Positions 50,546 through 63,719 of a stretch of 64,000 bases of DNA are shown piece by piece (position 1 is the first letter of the stretch; each line of letters starts with the position of its first letter). Source of the stretch: Epiperipatus broadwayi (Eukaryota > Onychophora > Udeonychophora > Euonychophora > Peripatidae); assembly GCA_028023455.1 (NCBI GenBank), contig JAQFVV010013301.1, forward strand, positions 1-64,000, read 5' to 3'. Position numbers and translations under genes: made by a program. The notes under the pieces were generated by a model. That model was not told where the DNA came from. It searched no databases and worked only from the letters and a program-made list of their open reading frames with translations.

Positions 50546-52858
50546 GAGACAGCGAAATATTTTCAAAAAGATTATTTATGTTTTTATGCAAAATAAATTT
50601 ATAAATTGAAGTGCTCTTTTATTTAATATATATTATATAAATGATAGTTCTAAATAAAGTTTTCAAAAGAAAAAAATATTTGGAACTCAATTAAAATGGG
50701 TTTCTGCTTAATTTTCAATGATATATTTTTCTTTGTTAATTTTATAGATCAAACTTAATATAAAAACCAAAAGAAAAAAAGGCAAAATGAACAGTATAAA
50801 TACGAAAAAAAAAAAGATTAGTAAACTATCTTACAACTGAAATCGATTTTTCTCTGTCTTGCAAACATATTAACTAAGGAACAGTTTATAAAGTTGGAAG
50901 ATAATAAGCGAGGGTAAAAAGAAAAAAAAAAGATGGCGTTTTAAATTAACATGTGGTTTGATTGTGTTCCTTGGAGGTTAGTTCGTTTTGGCGATAACAG
51001 CAAGAAGGGTAAGCAAAATAAAACATTGAAATGTGATAAGAAGAAAATATGAACAGTTGATTGAAAATTATTTTGGAAAACTAAGAGAAAAACTTTTAAT
51101 CTTTACCTTAATAATCGTTAAAAGAATTTTAACTAAAGTCTATAACATTATCTCAAATACTGCTTTATTAACATTCAATCAAATAAATTGCACCTGAAAC
51201 TTACAATTGTGTGAAAATAAACACACACACATATATATAAGCACGATTGTCTTCAATACTTATGATTCAGATTTCGAATTTGGGTAAAACTTCAAAATTT
51301 GTTTAGATTGCTGAGAATTTGCAAGCAAACTTACAGGAATAGTTTCAGACACATAACCTAATAAACTATCCACTTATTGATCAGTAAATAAACTTTAAGT
51401 TATAGGGCAAACAAAAAGAGAAAAATAAAAACAGGCTGACTAGATGGTGAATAATATTTTTCATTAAATATTTTACTGTAAAGAAATCATGGTAAATATT
51501 TAAGTTAGCGTTATGTTTATTTATATATGTTATGGAACAACAGATATTTTTTTCCTAAAGAGAATTTTTTTTTTTTTTTAAAAAAGACATTATCAAAGGA
51601 TACCAAAATACAATTATATTTGCTATTTACAATTAATATTTTATTGACCATCTCACTGGTCCAAAATTATTTTGAGCCTCATGGAATAGTCCTTAAAACA
51701 CCCCATGCTCATGACATATGACACAAACTTAGATTAGGTCTGGAATTTATTTTAAATATTTACAATTTTCCAACAAGTTCTGAATTTTTGTCTGAAAAAT
51801 GACCCAGCCAATTCAATATTGTTCAATATATGAGAATCTGGGTATTGTAAGATAGAGCATAAATATTTTTAGATAAATTTAGATTAAAAAAACATGACCT
51901 TTTGTGCATTAACAATAAAAGTACCAACTGAATCTGATGCTTTCAATTTATTTTATGAAAGGGATATATGATGATTATGACTTATTTTAACTTTCATTTT
52001 TTACTAAGGAAATTATACCATGTATCAAGAATTGGTTAATGGATTTTAAGATGTAAGAGACTTGACAAGATATCATTAATTTATATAAAGAAAGAATGCA
52101 TGGCACTTGCATATATCAAAAATAGTATTGTCTGTTATGATGAAAATTTTTATTGTAATTTTTTTCCCCCCGTTGATTGCATAACCTTAATTTCATATAT
52201 TAAATGAGGATTTATTATTTGACTTTTCAGAGAATATGAGTTTAACCTTACATAATCTTCCTTTGCACTTAACATATAAAATTTCTGAATGAGTTAATAG
52301 TGCCATTAATAAAATTTAATCCACAGTTCTTGTCTGTGATAATAATAAGCTATGTTTTGTGTTCAATGGCAAATTTAATTACAGACTACAATTATTGACA
52401 GTAAAATTTGATAATGCGCTCATGCTATAATTTATTTTAAAATCTTGCTCTAGAGATTTATTAAAATGTTCTGGTCCATATATTTAGTGACAAATACATA
52501 TAAAAATATATATTGTGAGGTATTTATTTTTGAGATATGTTCAAAAAATATGACCAATACAATTATTTAGATTTAAGTAAAAAATTAAATATCATTCACA
52601 TATGTTTAATGGAAGGCAATTCATAAAATTTGACAAACTTTTTTCATTTACAGAATATTGAGCCCAATCTTATAAATAAAAAAAAAATATCACATTATTT
52701 ATTCAAAATGTCTAGGGTGTACTTTTTAAAGAAAAATTGACAAATATTATTAATGTTTATTTATGTATATGTTAAAAAAAATAACATTATAATTTTACAT
52801 TAAGATTTAGATGTCTGAACTATCAAACAGTAATAGCAATATTATATTCACCGGAAGT
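50546..52858. other. Spacer without recognised genes
   Basis: AT-rich, only short frames, none recognisable. Confidence 0.4.
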
Positions 52859-53225
52859 TGTTAATAATAATAATAATAATAATTTAATTCAATTCAATTC
52901 ATTTATTTACTGTACAAAATTACAGCATAAAGCCAATTATAGAATTGCACCATAACAAATATAGATATACATAAATGAGTTTAAATGACAAATTATTAAT
53001 ATAATTATATGCCATATTTTTATAAAAGATAAGTAACACATTTAAAAATCTAAAGTAAAATTAAACACCAGCATATAGCCAATTATCACTAACACATTAA
53101 TAATAACAAATAAATAAAAGGGATAAATATAATGTACATAACAAAATAATAATAAAAAAAAACAATTTAACAAATATATATACATACGTAAACAAAATCA
53201 AGTTAAACCAATCAAACCTGGCATT
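52859..53225 (-). mobile_element. Possible 3' end of a second LINE with (ATT)n tail
   Basis: Read on the minus strand, the segment ends CTGTAATTTTGTACAGTAAA, then TGAATTGAATTGAATT, then (ATT)n at 52863-52885. An AT-rich untranslated end with trinucleotide tail suggests a truncated LINE. No coding part is seen. Confidence 0.35.
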
Positions 53226-53230
53226 TAAAT

Positions 53231-53232
<2 letters not shown>

Positions 53233-53267
<35 letters not shown>

Positions 53268-53425
53268 TGATGATGATGATGATGATAATGATGATAGTGA
53301 TGATGATGACAATAATAATAATAATAATGGTAATGATGATGATGATGATGACAATGGCAATGATAATGATGATAACGATGATGATGATGATAATGATAAT
53401 AATAAATATTATTATTAATAAAATA
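53233..53425. repeat. Compound (AAT)n-(GAT)n microsatellite
   Basis: AAT units followed by GAT/GAC variants. Frames of poly-Met/Ile, poly-His/Tyr or poly-Ser/Leu across it are artefacts. Confidence 0.95.
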
Positions 53426-53429
53426 ATAA

Positions 53430-55354
53430 TAGAGTGCAACATGCCAAAAAAAATCAACCATACAAGCAACATTGCTATTCAATGCAGTGCTTCTGTCAAT
53501 TAGAGAGAAGAAAAAATATGGAGCTATAGCAGTCCAATTTGACATAGAGGCAGCATTTGAATCAATTAACATCAATATATTATTAGAAATGCGAAAAAAC
53601 ACTGATATCCCTAGGGCATATTTGTACATTGTTGCAAATCTGCTAGGTTAAGAAATACACATATCCCTCAATGGAAGAAATTCACTACTCTTCACTCCAA
53701 CCCAGTCTTTATCAGAGGGATCACTGCTCAGCTCCCTGTTCTTCATATTCTATAATAACCCTGTCATAGAAATGATACAAAAAGATTTGATGGGATTCAA
53801 ATACCTGGAATAGCACAACATATACGCAGTCTGGCAAACATGGATGATGTCATGGTCTTCCTATTCTCAAAAAAAGATTCTACAATTACAAAAAATACTC
53901 CAGTTTTATACACCACAATATAAACTGACATTTAGCCAAAAACAGACCTCAGCATGATCACTTTTCATAGGAAGACCATTTATGTCCATCTATCAATCCA
54001 AGCCAAACTCCTTCCTGTGTTTTCTATTTTATTTGAGAATCACAGGTATGAAATGTCAGATGCAAAATAGACTTAAAGAAGAAGTGAAGCAGATTGCAGA
54101 CTCCCTCTCAAAATATATCTGTCCATATTTTCCAAAAGTACAATTAATCAAACAATTAATAATAATAAAAATAAGCTAATGTGTGCCAATTATATCATAC
54201 TCAAAGGCCTTCACTTCAAACATTAGAACAATATGTAGTCACCTCCTATGGTCCAAGAAAGCAGTGGTGATATCTATTAAGAAAATTAATAGGTCACTTA
54301 TTAAAAATGGACTAGGTCTGCACAGTATTGAAATATTTCACATATAAAACCTAAGAAACACAATAATCAACCTACTAAAACAATTTCCAAAACTTATGCA
54401 TCTAGTATGGATTACCCCTACTGACAAACTGCCTCCAGCAGGAGCATATATTACATTCATTATTTACCAATGTAAAACCATAATAGAGATAACAGAACAA
54501 TATGAAAATAAATATTCATATTGTGAAGTATACAATCTAATCAATACGGATATTGATGCTAATGATCACTGCCTAAGCTAGTAATAAATAACAAGAGACT
54601 AATCAAGAAATATAAAACATGGGCATTGGAACCCAAGTTTTTCAATTTCATAATCAAAATTAACTTTACGACCATGCCAAACACTTATTTTTTCTGTTAT
54701 AAAAGGGTACATGTAGATATTGATCTTTCTGCAGATTATGCCACTGGGTGGAGGAAACAAGGGAGCACTTAATTTACTATTGTGAGGCTTTGAATCAAAT
54801 AAGACAAATAATAACCAGCATCGATAGAGAAAAGCAAACACTACAATTGAGCAAATTATTGCCACATATCAGAAGCGATCAATCCCTAGCATCAGAGTAG
54901 CTACCTTCATACTCTATTCATTCTGGTTCACAAGATGCAGCTTTATGATGGGAAGAAATACTCAGCATCATCTCTCAACATGCATGAACAAATTAATGCA
55001 AATTAAAATTGGAGACAGAATAATTGCAAAACCAGATTATATGCAGCAACTTGATCACTATTAAGATAGCAGTTGAGATTGTAACCAAATACAAAGGGAG
55101 AGAACTGCTAAAAGTCAAATTAACTTTATCAAATTGAATACCAATACTGTACCACACAAAATAATATTGAATGATTGTTACTAACAAAAATTATGTATAC
55201 AAAAATATCCAAACTTAAAGGACTAAACCTCATGACATATGCAACTCTATATATTAATTCAGAAATGTTGATCAAACAATTGTAATGTAAAACTATGTAA
55301 ACCAAACTTAATTCATGTAAAACTTATTTTGAATCAATAAAACACCTTTTGAAA
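53430..55354 (+). pseudogene. Decayed LINE (non-LTR retrotransposon), reverse transcriptase to 3' tail
   Basis: Remains of a non-LTR reverse transcriptase, 5'-truncated at the microsatellite. QKKSTIQATLLFNAV precedes the catalytic-motif segment FDIEAAFESI (53538-53567). After an in-frame stop comes a degraded QGS-type segment (SEGSLLSSLFFIFY), then MDDVMVF (53840-53860), where YADD is expected. The first residues of that catalytic motif are changed, so the enzyme is dead. A zinc finger of pattern C-x2-C-x8-H-x5-C lies at 54730-54783 (CRLCHWVEETREHLIYYC), typical of the C-terminus of I/R1/Jockey-type LINEs. The 3' untranslated end reads AATCAATAAAACACCTTTTG and then a (TAA)n tail, a trait of I-clade elements. 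Several frameshifts and stops are present. Confidence 0.8.
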
Positions 55355-55605
<251 letters not shown>

Positions 55606-55799
55606 ATGTTGCTACTGCTGATACTACAGTTATCACCACTACCAACCCACACCACCTTCACCCCCCCCACTACCACCACCACCAACACCATGACCACATC
55701 TCAACCACCACAGCTACCACCACTGCCACTACTGCCAACACCCCCACACCTCCTACCCATGTGAACACATTCCCAATAAATAAAAAAAACATGATCGCC

Positions 55800-56432
55800 C
55801 AAAGAAAATCTGTACTCTAAACTGTCAAAAATAGAACAATAATTTAATATCAGTATCTCCAGACCTCACAAACAATTGCCACACTCCATGAAAATTACTA
55901 GACACTCACATATGTTATCCAGGCAACCCAACAACATAAACATAGTTTACATGTGTAAATATAGCAATCCAGAGCATGTGAAATTTGTGTAATTTTCTGT
56001 AAATCAATAAAACATCTTTTACATATGTAAATCTATAACTAATTTGCCAATGTAACCACAGCAATATAAACTATGTAAATCTTTTGTAACTACTTCACTG
56101 CTTGTAAAAATTCTGCCAATCCTTGATAAAACAATAATTCAGTTTTGACATATGTAAGTCTACAACAACAGAAAGCTCATGTAATAAAAGCAATTCAAGT
56201 GATATAAAACCCTTATAACTCAATCATAACATGTAAAAATTTTTATAATCCTGTGTAAATCAATAAATCAACTTTTATATACATCAATCTACATCTATGA
56301 ATTGCCTATGTAATCACAGCAGTCCAAGTTATGTAAAACAATTGTTACTAATCCACAGCATGTAAAAAATTCTATAAACTTGTGTAAATCAACTTTTATG
56401 TATGTGCACCTACAATTACAGATTGCCCATAT
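55800..56432. repeat. Minisatellite of ~120-bp units, left part
   Basis: Diverged tandem units share ATGTAAATCTACAACTAC-G, GCC-ATGTAA-CACAGCAATCC, AACCCTTGTAACTAATC and TGTGTAAATCAATAAAACAT. About five units precede the LTR-element insertion, and the array resumes at 63720. Each unit contains the same AATCAATAAAACA phrase as the LINE 3' end at 55333. Confidence 0.7.
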
Positions 56433-58855
56433 TGAAACAGACAGATCGAAGAACCGATCTTAGTTTCATGTGTTTTTTGAAGTATGGTAATTCGAACTAC
56501 TATTTGCCCGCAATGAGATTTTTTCTATTTCAAGTCACATAAAAATTGGGATATATTTTATGTTTTGTAAAAAGATGTGTAAAGATTCCGTGTATAAATA
56601 TCACAAATCATGAAATAATATTCGTGTGTGCGTGGTTTGTGAATTTATATCAGCTTAATTTAAAGTTTCATTGCGGGTGTATTTGTTTAAATCTTAACTT
56701 TTTAGAATTATACAAAGTCGTTTAAAAATACTGATCAAAAGTCACATTCCTTTGATCAGTGTTTTTAATTAAAATCTGTCTTGTACAAATGTGTAGAGTA
56801 ATTAATTTGTATTTGAAAATTAGATAAGGAATTTATATTTTGTAATTACTTGGTCAATTTAAAATTGTGTATTAAAGTTAAAGATAGCTGAAAATGGAAC
56901 AATGGAAATGGATAATTGATATTGTATGGTCAAGTTGGATTGCTGGAGGCTAGAGAAAAGTAGGCGGAGTCTCAAACAAAAACCAGGCAGAAAGGTCAAC
57001 CGTGGCCATCTTAGAAAAAACTAGGATTCTAACTTTTGACGTGGTGGAGAGTAGATAGTCTCAAGACAGCACAGCAGTTGCTAGAGAAATCGCTACAAAT
57101 CTTGTTAAGAAGTCCACCAGTAAACCGTAATGTCGATGGGCTAAGTGCCAGGAGCTGATCTCTGTCCTGCCAATTTGAATCTTCATGCCGCTGTCTGATC
57201 ATGCTTTACGTGCTTCAAAATTTCCAGCTTCCAATCTCCAAATTGACTATGCCTTTCAAGTAAATTTCAAATGCGCGCCTACGTTCGTCAGAAATACCAT
57301 CGTGAGAAGCCAAGTCGGATGAAGAAAGAAGGGTAACTGTGTTACATGAACTTTTAACTTTCTCCCGAGCTTAATGTTATAGTTAATCTGTCAATCAAAT
57401 TAATCACATGTAAGTTTTGTTTCTTTTATAATGCTACTTTTTAAAACCTGTCAGTAAATTTTCTTTTCTCTTTTTCCTCCGCTCTCGTCTTTAGAAGATA
57501 ATTTATAAATATTGTACCTAATAATAATACTTCAAATGAATACATTTATATGTTTTTTGTAACTTATTCTATAAACAAACGATGCCAATAGAAATATTTC
57601 CCAACTCTGTTTAAAGCTAGTTTATAATATTGATTATAGTTATTTTAAAAGTAAGTTCGTTTTTTTTAATTAAAGATTATTTCATATATTGAGTTGGCAG
57701 ATATTAAATCACTTTATTATTCTCCTTTATTTTTGTCATACTATTGTAACCTATCTTTCAATCTTAAATATGTAAAATGGTTTTAAAGTTTTATCATCTT
57801 GTTGCCTACATGAAATGAGAAATAATTCTCAGTGTATAATTTGTTACTATCGCTACCGCCTGAACAACCTGAGGGGTTAGGGGTTTCAGAGTAAACTTAA
57901 TTAATCGTTGCTTTCGCGGTCAGTTTGATTCCGCCATGTTTTATTGGAATAGTTATATCAGCCTGTTGCGTAGAAATAGATGAATAGATTATCTAGGTTT
58001 TGTGTAATTCCGATTCATTAGTCAAAGGGCGTAAGACTTGCCAAATGCAAGCCGCCATAGGACTTTGATCATCGACTAGCGATCATCTTTCAATTTTACT
58101 CTCTGCCTTGTAATTCGTCAGTACCATTGCATCTTTGTTCCGGTAAAACCCAATCCGTGCTCGTAATTCGTGATGAAGTGATTTAAATTAAAGTCGAACC
58201 AATTCTCAAATATATTTAGTTAAATCAGTTGTCAAATCAAGATTAAAGTTATGCCTTAAAGTACGTTTGCTCTTCATGAATAGATTTCCGAATGTGAAAA
58301 TAAATCTCACATTCCACCGTAATAAGATTAGAACAATCATTTCCATTCTTAATGAATACCTTTATCTGTCTTTATATTTCTTGTTGGGGGCATAGACATA
58401 GAATCCCATGTTGTGTAATACTTGTTGGCATATGATAAGGACCGCCACTCTTATTATATTTATAAATTATTTAAAGACTAGAGGTAACTAATGCAATCTA
58501 TATTTTATTGAACAAAACAAATTATTATTATTATTAAATATTTCTAACATACTTGGTTTCTTAGTTCATCATTCTTTTTATAATTATTTAAATGTTCATA
58601 CCCGCTATCTGTGTTGGCAACCCGAACATACATATGATTTGATTTAAAAAAGTATTCAAAGTAATTAATTATTAGATATTCGTGTCAGTGCAAGGGTCTC
58701 TAGTCCTCACTAACCGTTGAATTAGTTCTTGGCGCATAGCACTGTGCCATCGATTTCTGCTATCTGAGCTGTTAAGTTGGGTTTGAATTCAGTTTTGGTT
58801 AAGCTGAGTTGAAATCCGATTTGACTTGCGGTGGTGGTGGTTTTCGACTGGTATA
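56433..58855 (+). repeat. 5' LTR of the gag-only element (2.42 kb)
   Basis: Direct copy of 61307-63719. A TATA-like GTGTATAAATATC lies near 56590, about 160 bp in. The right edge is set by divergence after GGTATA, where the interior continues TGGTTATG. No conserved ORF. Confidence 0.9.
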
Positions 58856-58875
58856 TGGTTATGTTTTTGGACGCC
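58856..58875 (+). promoter_or_regulatory. Candidate primer-binding site
   Basis: TGGTTATGTTTTTGGACGCC follows the LTR directly and begins TGG as expected, but I cannot assign a tRNA. The TGGACGCCC twelve bases in is an alternative. Confidence 0.35.
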
Positions 58876-59950
58876 CTCCGTGGTGCTCCGATGAAGAAAT
58901 CTCCCACACCCTGCAGAGTGAACGAGAGTAAACAGTTAAATTATAAAAATATTCGATTTTTTTTTGTTTGTCATAATATTGATATGTATTTGGCGTATTA
59001 AAATGCACAAGTTAAAACTATAGTTGAGTAAAGCAAGTATATAAAAGTTTTTTTCCCTTACACCAAGTTTCAGTAAATAGTCTACTTCCAAATATCGTTA
59101 AGAAACAGAGTGAGATTTTTTGAAAAGAGAGCGGAAGCGATTTTGTGCGTTTATTTAATTAAAATAAACGAGTGTTATTCCATAATTTTTTTTTTTGCGA
59201 GTTCATTCTTGTTGTTTAAAATTTTTCGAAAAAAAAAGTAAAGAAGTAGAATTAATTCCAGGTTTTAAAAATAAAAACGTGTGCGCATATATATATATAT
59301 ATTGTAATATAAAAATCTTATCAGAGTCAGAGTTAATATTAATCGTTCCCTATATAAAACATTAAGTCTTGAATCAAATGATTACTAGGTCATGTAAAAA
59401 GTATATATTCGGGGATCAATGGATTAAATTATCTATTGGTCACATGTTGCTGGCTGGCGCCTTTCAAATAAATTTGTCAGCAAATATGTTTGTCCATACA
59501 GCAGTGGTGAGTTTTGTTGGGTTCAAAAGAGAGAATGGTGGCATATATATAGAGAGAGAATTACTGACAGTAGTACAAAAATTAATATTGTGTTATATAC
59601 CAATTATTAATATGTTTATATTATAGGACTGAGGAGAACAGTGCGAACTGGGTGAAATAAAGTTTTTTTTTTCCCTTTATTCTTTTAGTAATGATTTAAA
59701 CATGTCATATTGTATATACCTAAATAAAAAAAATATTAACAGTGAAAAGTTTAGATAACAGAAACCAGTCGGAACGTAGGCGAAAAAAAAAAAGAGAAAG
59801 GAAGGAAGTCACACAAACAGTATCAGCAGCGGGGGAGGATTTGGCAATAGGATCAGGGATCAGTATCTTTATGTTATATATACAAATAAAAATTGTTTTA
59901 CAAAACTAATTTGTATGCCGAGGACACTTATAATTGAAAACAAAGAGAAA
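58876..59950 (+). other. Leader of the gag-only element
   Basis: About 1.1 kb without a recognisable gene. An 85-codon open frame (59369-59626) shows no motif. It probably holds packaging and dimerisation signals if the element is mobilised. Confidence 0.4.
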
Positions 59951-60073
59951 ATGGCAGAAATAGAAGGAAACAATAATTTATCCGCAACTGGCGCAGAGAC
60001 ATCTGACACATCCAGTGATCACGAAATTGTGTTCAAGAAATTTTCCGATAAAAAAAAAGTTTTGGTCGATTAG
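59951..60073 (+). CDS. Start of gag, separated by an A-run frame change
   Basis: An ATG at 59951 opens a 40-codon acidic frame (begins MAEIEGNNNLSATGAETSD) that runs to a stop at 60071-60073. At 60050-60058 there is a run of nine A. One base back (-1) from this frame, translation enters the long gag frame, which is itself closed by a stop at 60049. Therefore either gag is expressed by -1 slippage on the A-run, or one A has been lost in this copy. The N-terminal Ser/Thr/Asp/Glu-rich composition continues smoothly into the long frame, which favours one original protein. Confidence 0.6.
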   Translation: MAEIEGNNNLSATGAETSDTSSDHEIVFKKFSDKKKVLVD

Positions 60074-60135
60074 ATAGGAACACCAAACAGAGGGAGCACG
60101 ATCGTGATGCGAAGTTTGACACTATCCTCGAGGAG

Positions 60136-61071
60136 ATGAGAGAGGACAGGAAGATTATGATGGTGATGATGGAGCATATATTAAGGATTGAAGAATGGCG
60201 TATGGGGACGGACGGTAAAACAGGTAGGGAAGATAAAGCTAATACCAGTGCAAGGAAGGGAGAAGAGGACCAAACCATCCCGATGGAATTAGAAACTCAG
60301 AGCGAAGTAGCCATTGAAGAGAAGACAGGCCAGGACCTAGACGTTGAAAATGTTGAGTTGGAAAGGCAAACTGATGCGCAGGGCCAAAGTGAAAACCTAA
60401 TAGCAGCAATGGGAACTAGTAACAAAGGAAAAGGGATAAAAAGAGAGCAGGCAGTGCACCCACCAATAAGGATGATTAACATCCCTCACTTCGGATCATC
60501 TATCCAGATTCAGACATTCAGAGGCGACCCCGGGGAAAATCCAGCCGTGCATCTGGACAGCATCAAAGAATTTCTGTGCTTCCACCCGATGACCGAAAGG
60601 GAGAGAATAACGGTAGCCAGCCATTACCTGAGGGAATCTGCGAAGGCGTGGTGGAAATTATTAAAACAACCACCGAGTACTATGCGAGGCTATGAAGAAG
60701 CTATTTTGAAAAGGTATTGGAGTGTGGAGAAGCAGGAGGGACTTTTACACAAGTTCTCAAATTTGAAATACGATGAGAGTAGCAGACAGAGTTTTGCAGC
60801 CTTCTTCACGCACCAAGCGATGATACTTAAATCTCTCACCGCTTTTAGCTACACGGAGCAGCACATTACCCATATCGTCGTGCATAACCTACCACCGTGG
60901 GTGCAAAGGATAATGCTGGGGATCTGCCCTATGTCGTTCGAAAAAACTGTGGAACTGCTAAACCAGATCGACTACGGGGACTTGTATCCAACAAAAAGGG
61001 AATGGGAGCAGTGTAGTTACAATACCAGGCCGTTAAAACCTTATATACCTCCCGACCCAGGGAGAAAGTAG
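60136..61071 (+). CDS. gag: Ty3/gypsy-type gag capsid protein (311 aa from first Met)
   Basis: Retrotransposon gag (capsid) protein, expected to assemble the particle in which the RNA is copied. Residues 1-105 are charged linker. Residues ~110-290 carry the retrotransposon-gag fold: PHFGSS, F128-x-GDPGENP (the usual F-x-G...NP), HLDSIKEF, ERERITVASHYLRESAKAWW (the W172-W173 position is strongly conserved in the family), and FAAFFTHQ. It ends shortly after at PPDPGRK with no CCHC zinc knuckle, protease or any pol. About 235 nt separate its stop from the 3' LTR. The frame is open from 60052, so the first Met is internal, and the natural start is probably 59951 in another frame. Codon and base composition are less AT-rich than anything else in the window. 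I cannot name the family. Confidence 0.85.
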   Translation: MREDRKIMMVMMEHILRIEEWRMGTDGKTGREDKANTSARKGEEDQTIPMELETQSEVAIEEKTGQDLDVENVELERQTDAQGQSENLIAAMGTSNKGKGIKREQAVHPPIRMINIPHFGSSIQIQTFRGDPGENPAVHLDSIKEFLCFHPMTERERITVASHYLRESAKAWWKLLKQPPSTMRGYEEAILKRYWSVEKQEGLLHKFSNLKYDESSRQSFAAFFTHQAMILKSLTAFSYTEQHITHIVVHNLPPWVQRIMLGICPMSFEKTVELLNQIDYGDLYPTKREWEQCSYNTRPLKPYIPPDPGRK

Positions 61072-61292
61072 AACAATAATAAGTGATAACCCGGTAAACG
61101 ACCACTGTGAAATGTCTCTGATGATGAGCAAAAGAACAACGGATTAATATGCAAAAATTAAGAAAACGTATCATGTTCCACCCATGTTAAGTTCAAACCC
61201 TCACCCAGGCTGTTCTCCAAAGTCGATCAATTTTGTAAGAAAATGTTAACCAGAGAATTATGTATAAACATTTTTTTTTGTTATTTTTTTTT

Positions 61293-61306
61293 AAAGTGAG
61301 AAGAAA
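61293..61306 (+). promoter_or_regulatory. Polypurine tract of the gag-only element
   Basis: AAAGTGAGAAGAAA directly before the 3' LTR start TGAAACAG. It is purine-only from 61298, as expected for plus-strand priming. Confidence 0.75.
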
Positions 61307-63719
61307 TGAAACAGACAGATCAAAGAACCGATCTTAGTTTCATGTGTTTTTTGAAGTACGGTAATTCGAACTACTATTTGCCCGCAATGGGATTTTTTCT
61401 ATTTCAAGTCACATAAAAATTGGGATATATTTTATGTTTTGTAAAAAGATATGTAAAGATTCCGTGTATAAATATCACAAATCATGAAATAATATTCGTG
61501 TGTGCGTGGTTTGTGAATTTATATCAGCTTAATTTAAAGTTTCATTGCGGGTGTATTTGTTTAAATCTTAACTTTTTAGAATTATACAAAGTCGTTTAAA
61601 AATACTGATCAAAAGTCACATTCCTTTGATCGGTGTTTTTAATTAAAATCTGTCTTGTACAAATGTGTAGAGTAATTAATTTGTATTTGAAAATTAGATA
61701 AGGAATTTATATTTTGTAATTACTTGGTCAATTTAAAATTGTGTATTAAAGTTAAAGATAGCTGAAAATGGAACAATGGAAATGGATAATTGATATTGTA
61801 TGGTCAAGTTGGATTGCTGGAGGCTAGAGAAAAGTAGGCGGAGTCTCAAACAAAACCAGGCAGAAAGGTCAACCGTGGCCATCTTAGAAAAAACTAAGAT
61901 TCTCACTTTTGACGTGGTGGAGAGTAGATAGTCTCAAGACAGCACAGCAGTTGCTAGAGAAATCGCTACAAATCTTGTTAAGAAGTCCACCAGTAAACCG
62001 TAATGTCGATGGGCTAAGTGCCAGGAGCTGATCTCTGTCCTGCCAATTTGAATCTTCGTGCCGCTGTCTGATCATGCTTTACGTGCTTCAAAATTTCCAG
62101 CTTCCAATCTCCAAATTGACTATGCCTTTCAAGTAAATTTCAAATGCGCGCCTACGTTTGTCAGAAATACCATCGTGAGAAGCCAAGCCGGATGAAGAAA
62201 GAAGGGTAACTGTGTTACATGAACTTTTAACTTTCTCCCGAGCTTAATGTTATAGTTAATCTGTCAATCAAATTAATCACATGTAAGTTTTGTTTCTTTT
62301 ATAATGCTACTTTTTAAAACCTGTCAGTAAATTTTCTTTTTTTTTCCTCCGCTCTAGTCTTTAGAAGATAATTTATAAATATTGTACCTAATAATAATAA
62401 TTCAAATGAATACATTTATATGTTTTTTGTAACTTATTCTATAAACAAACGATGCCAATAGAAATATTTCCCAACTCTGTTTAAAGCTAGTTTATAATAT
62501 TGATTATAGTTATTTTAAAAGTAAGTTCGTTTTTTGAATTAAAGATTATTTCATATATTGAGTTGGCAGATATTAAATCACTTTATTATTCTCCTTTATT
62601 TTTGTCATACTATTGTAACCTATCTTTCAATCTTAAATATGTAAAATGGTTTTAAAGTTTTATCATCTTGTTGCCTACATGAAATGAGAAATAATTCTCA
62701 GTGTATAATTTGTTACTATCGCTACCGCCTGAACAACCTGAGGGGTTAGGGGTTTCAGAGTAAACTTAATTAATCATTGCTTTGGTCAGTTTGATTCGCC
62801 ATGTTTTATTGGAATAGTTATATCAGCCTGTTGCGTAGAAATAGATGAATAGATTATCTAGGTTTTGTGTAATTCCGATTCATTAGTCAAAGGGCGTAAG
62901 ACTTGCCAAATGCAAGCCGCCATAGGACTTCGATCATCGACTAGCGATCATCTTTCAATTTTACTCTCTGCCTTGTAATTCGTCAGTACCATTGCATCTT
63001 TGTTCCGGTAAAACCCAATCCGTGCTCGTAATTCGTGATGAAGTGATTTAAATTAAAGTCGAACCAATTCTCAAATATATTTAGTTAAATCAGTTGTCAA
63101 ATCAAGATTAAAGTTATGCCTTAAAGTACGTTTGCTCTTCATGAATAGATTTCCGAATGTGAAAATAAATCTCACATTCCACCGTAATAAGATTAGAACA
63201 ATCATTTCCGTTCTTAATGAATACCTTTATCTGCCTTTATATTTCTCGTTGGGGGCATAGACATAGAATCCCATGTTTGTAATACTTGTTGGCATATGAT
63301 AAGGACCGCCACTCTTATTATATTTATAAATTATTTAAAGACTAGAGGTAACTAATGCAATCTATATTTTATTGAACAAAACAAATTATTATTATTATTA
63401 AATATTTCTAACATACTTGGTTTCTTAGTTCATCATTCTTTTTATAATTATTTAAATGTTCATACCCGCTATCTGTGTTGGCAACCCGAACATACATATG
63501 ATTTGATTTAAAAAAGTATTCAAAGTAATTAATTATTAGATATTCGTGTCAGTGCAAGGGTCTCTAGTCCTCACCAACCGTTGAATTAGTTCTTGGCGCA
63601 TAGCACTGTGCCGTCGATTTCTGCTATCTGAGCTGTTAAGTTGGGTTTGAATTCAGTTTTGGTTAAGCTGAGTTGGAATCCGATTTGACTTGCAGTGGTG
63701 GTGGTTTTCGACTGGTATA
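61307..63719 (+). repeat. 3' LTR of the gag-only element (2.41 kb)
   Basis: Direct copy of 56433-58855. Differences are single substitutions plus a few small deletions (for example in the T-run near 62338 and CGC-loss near 62783). Confidence 0.9.

Noticed and set aside
50244-50591. 115-codon minus-strand ORF
   Set aside because: Sits in one arm of a foldback; the other arm does not preserve a related frame.
53097-53629. Overlapping Ser/Leu-, Ile-, His/Tyr- and Met-rich ORFs
   Set aside because: Four frames of one AAT/GAT microsatellite with short flanks.
60033-60482. Ser/Leu/Ile-rich minus-strand ORFs
   Set aside because: Antisense of the gag coding sequence.
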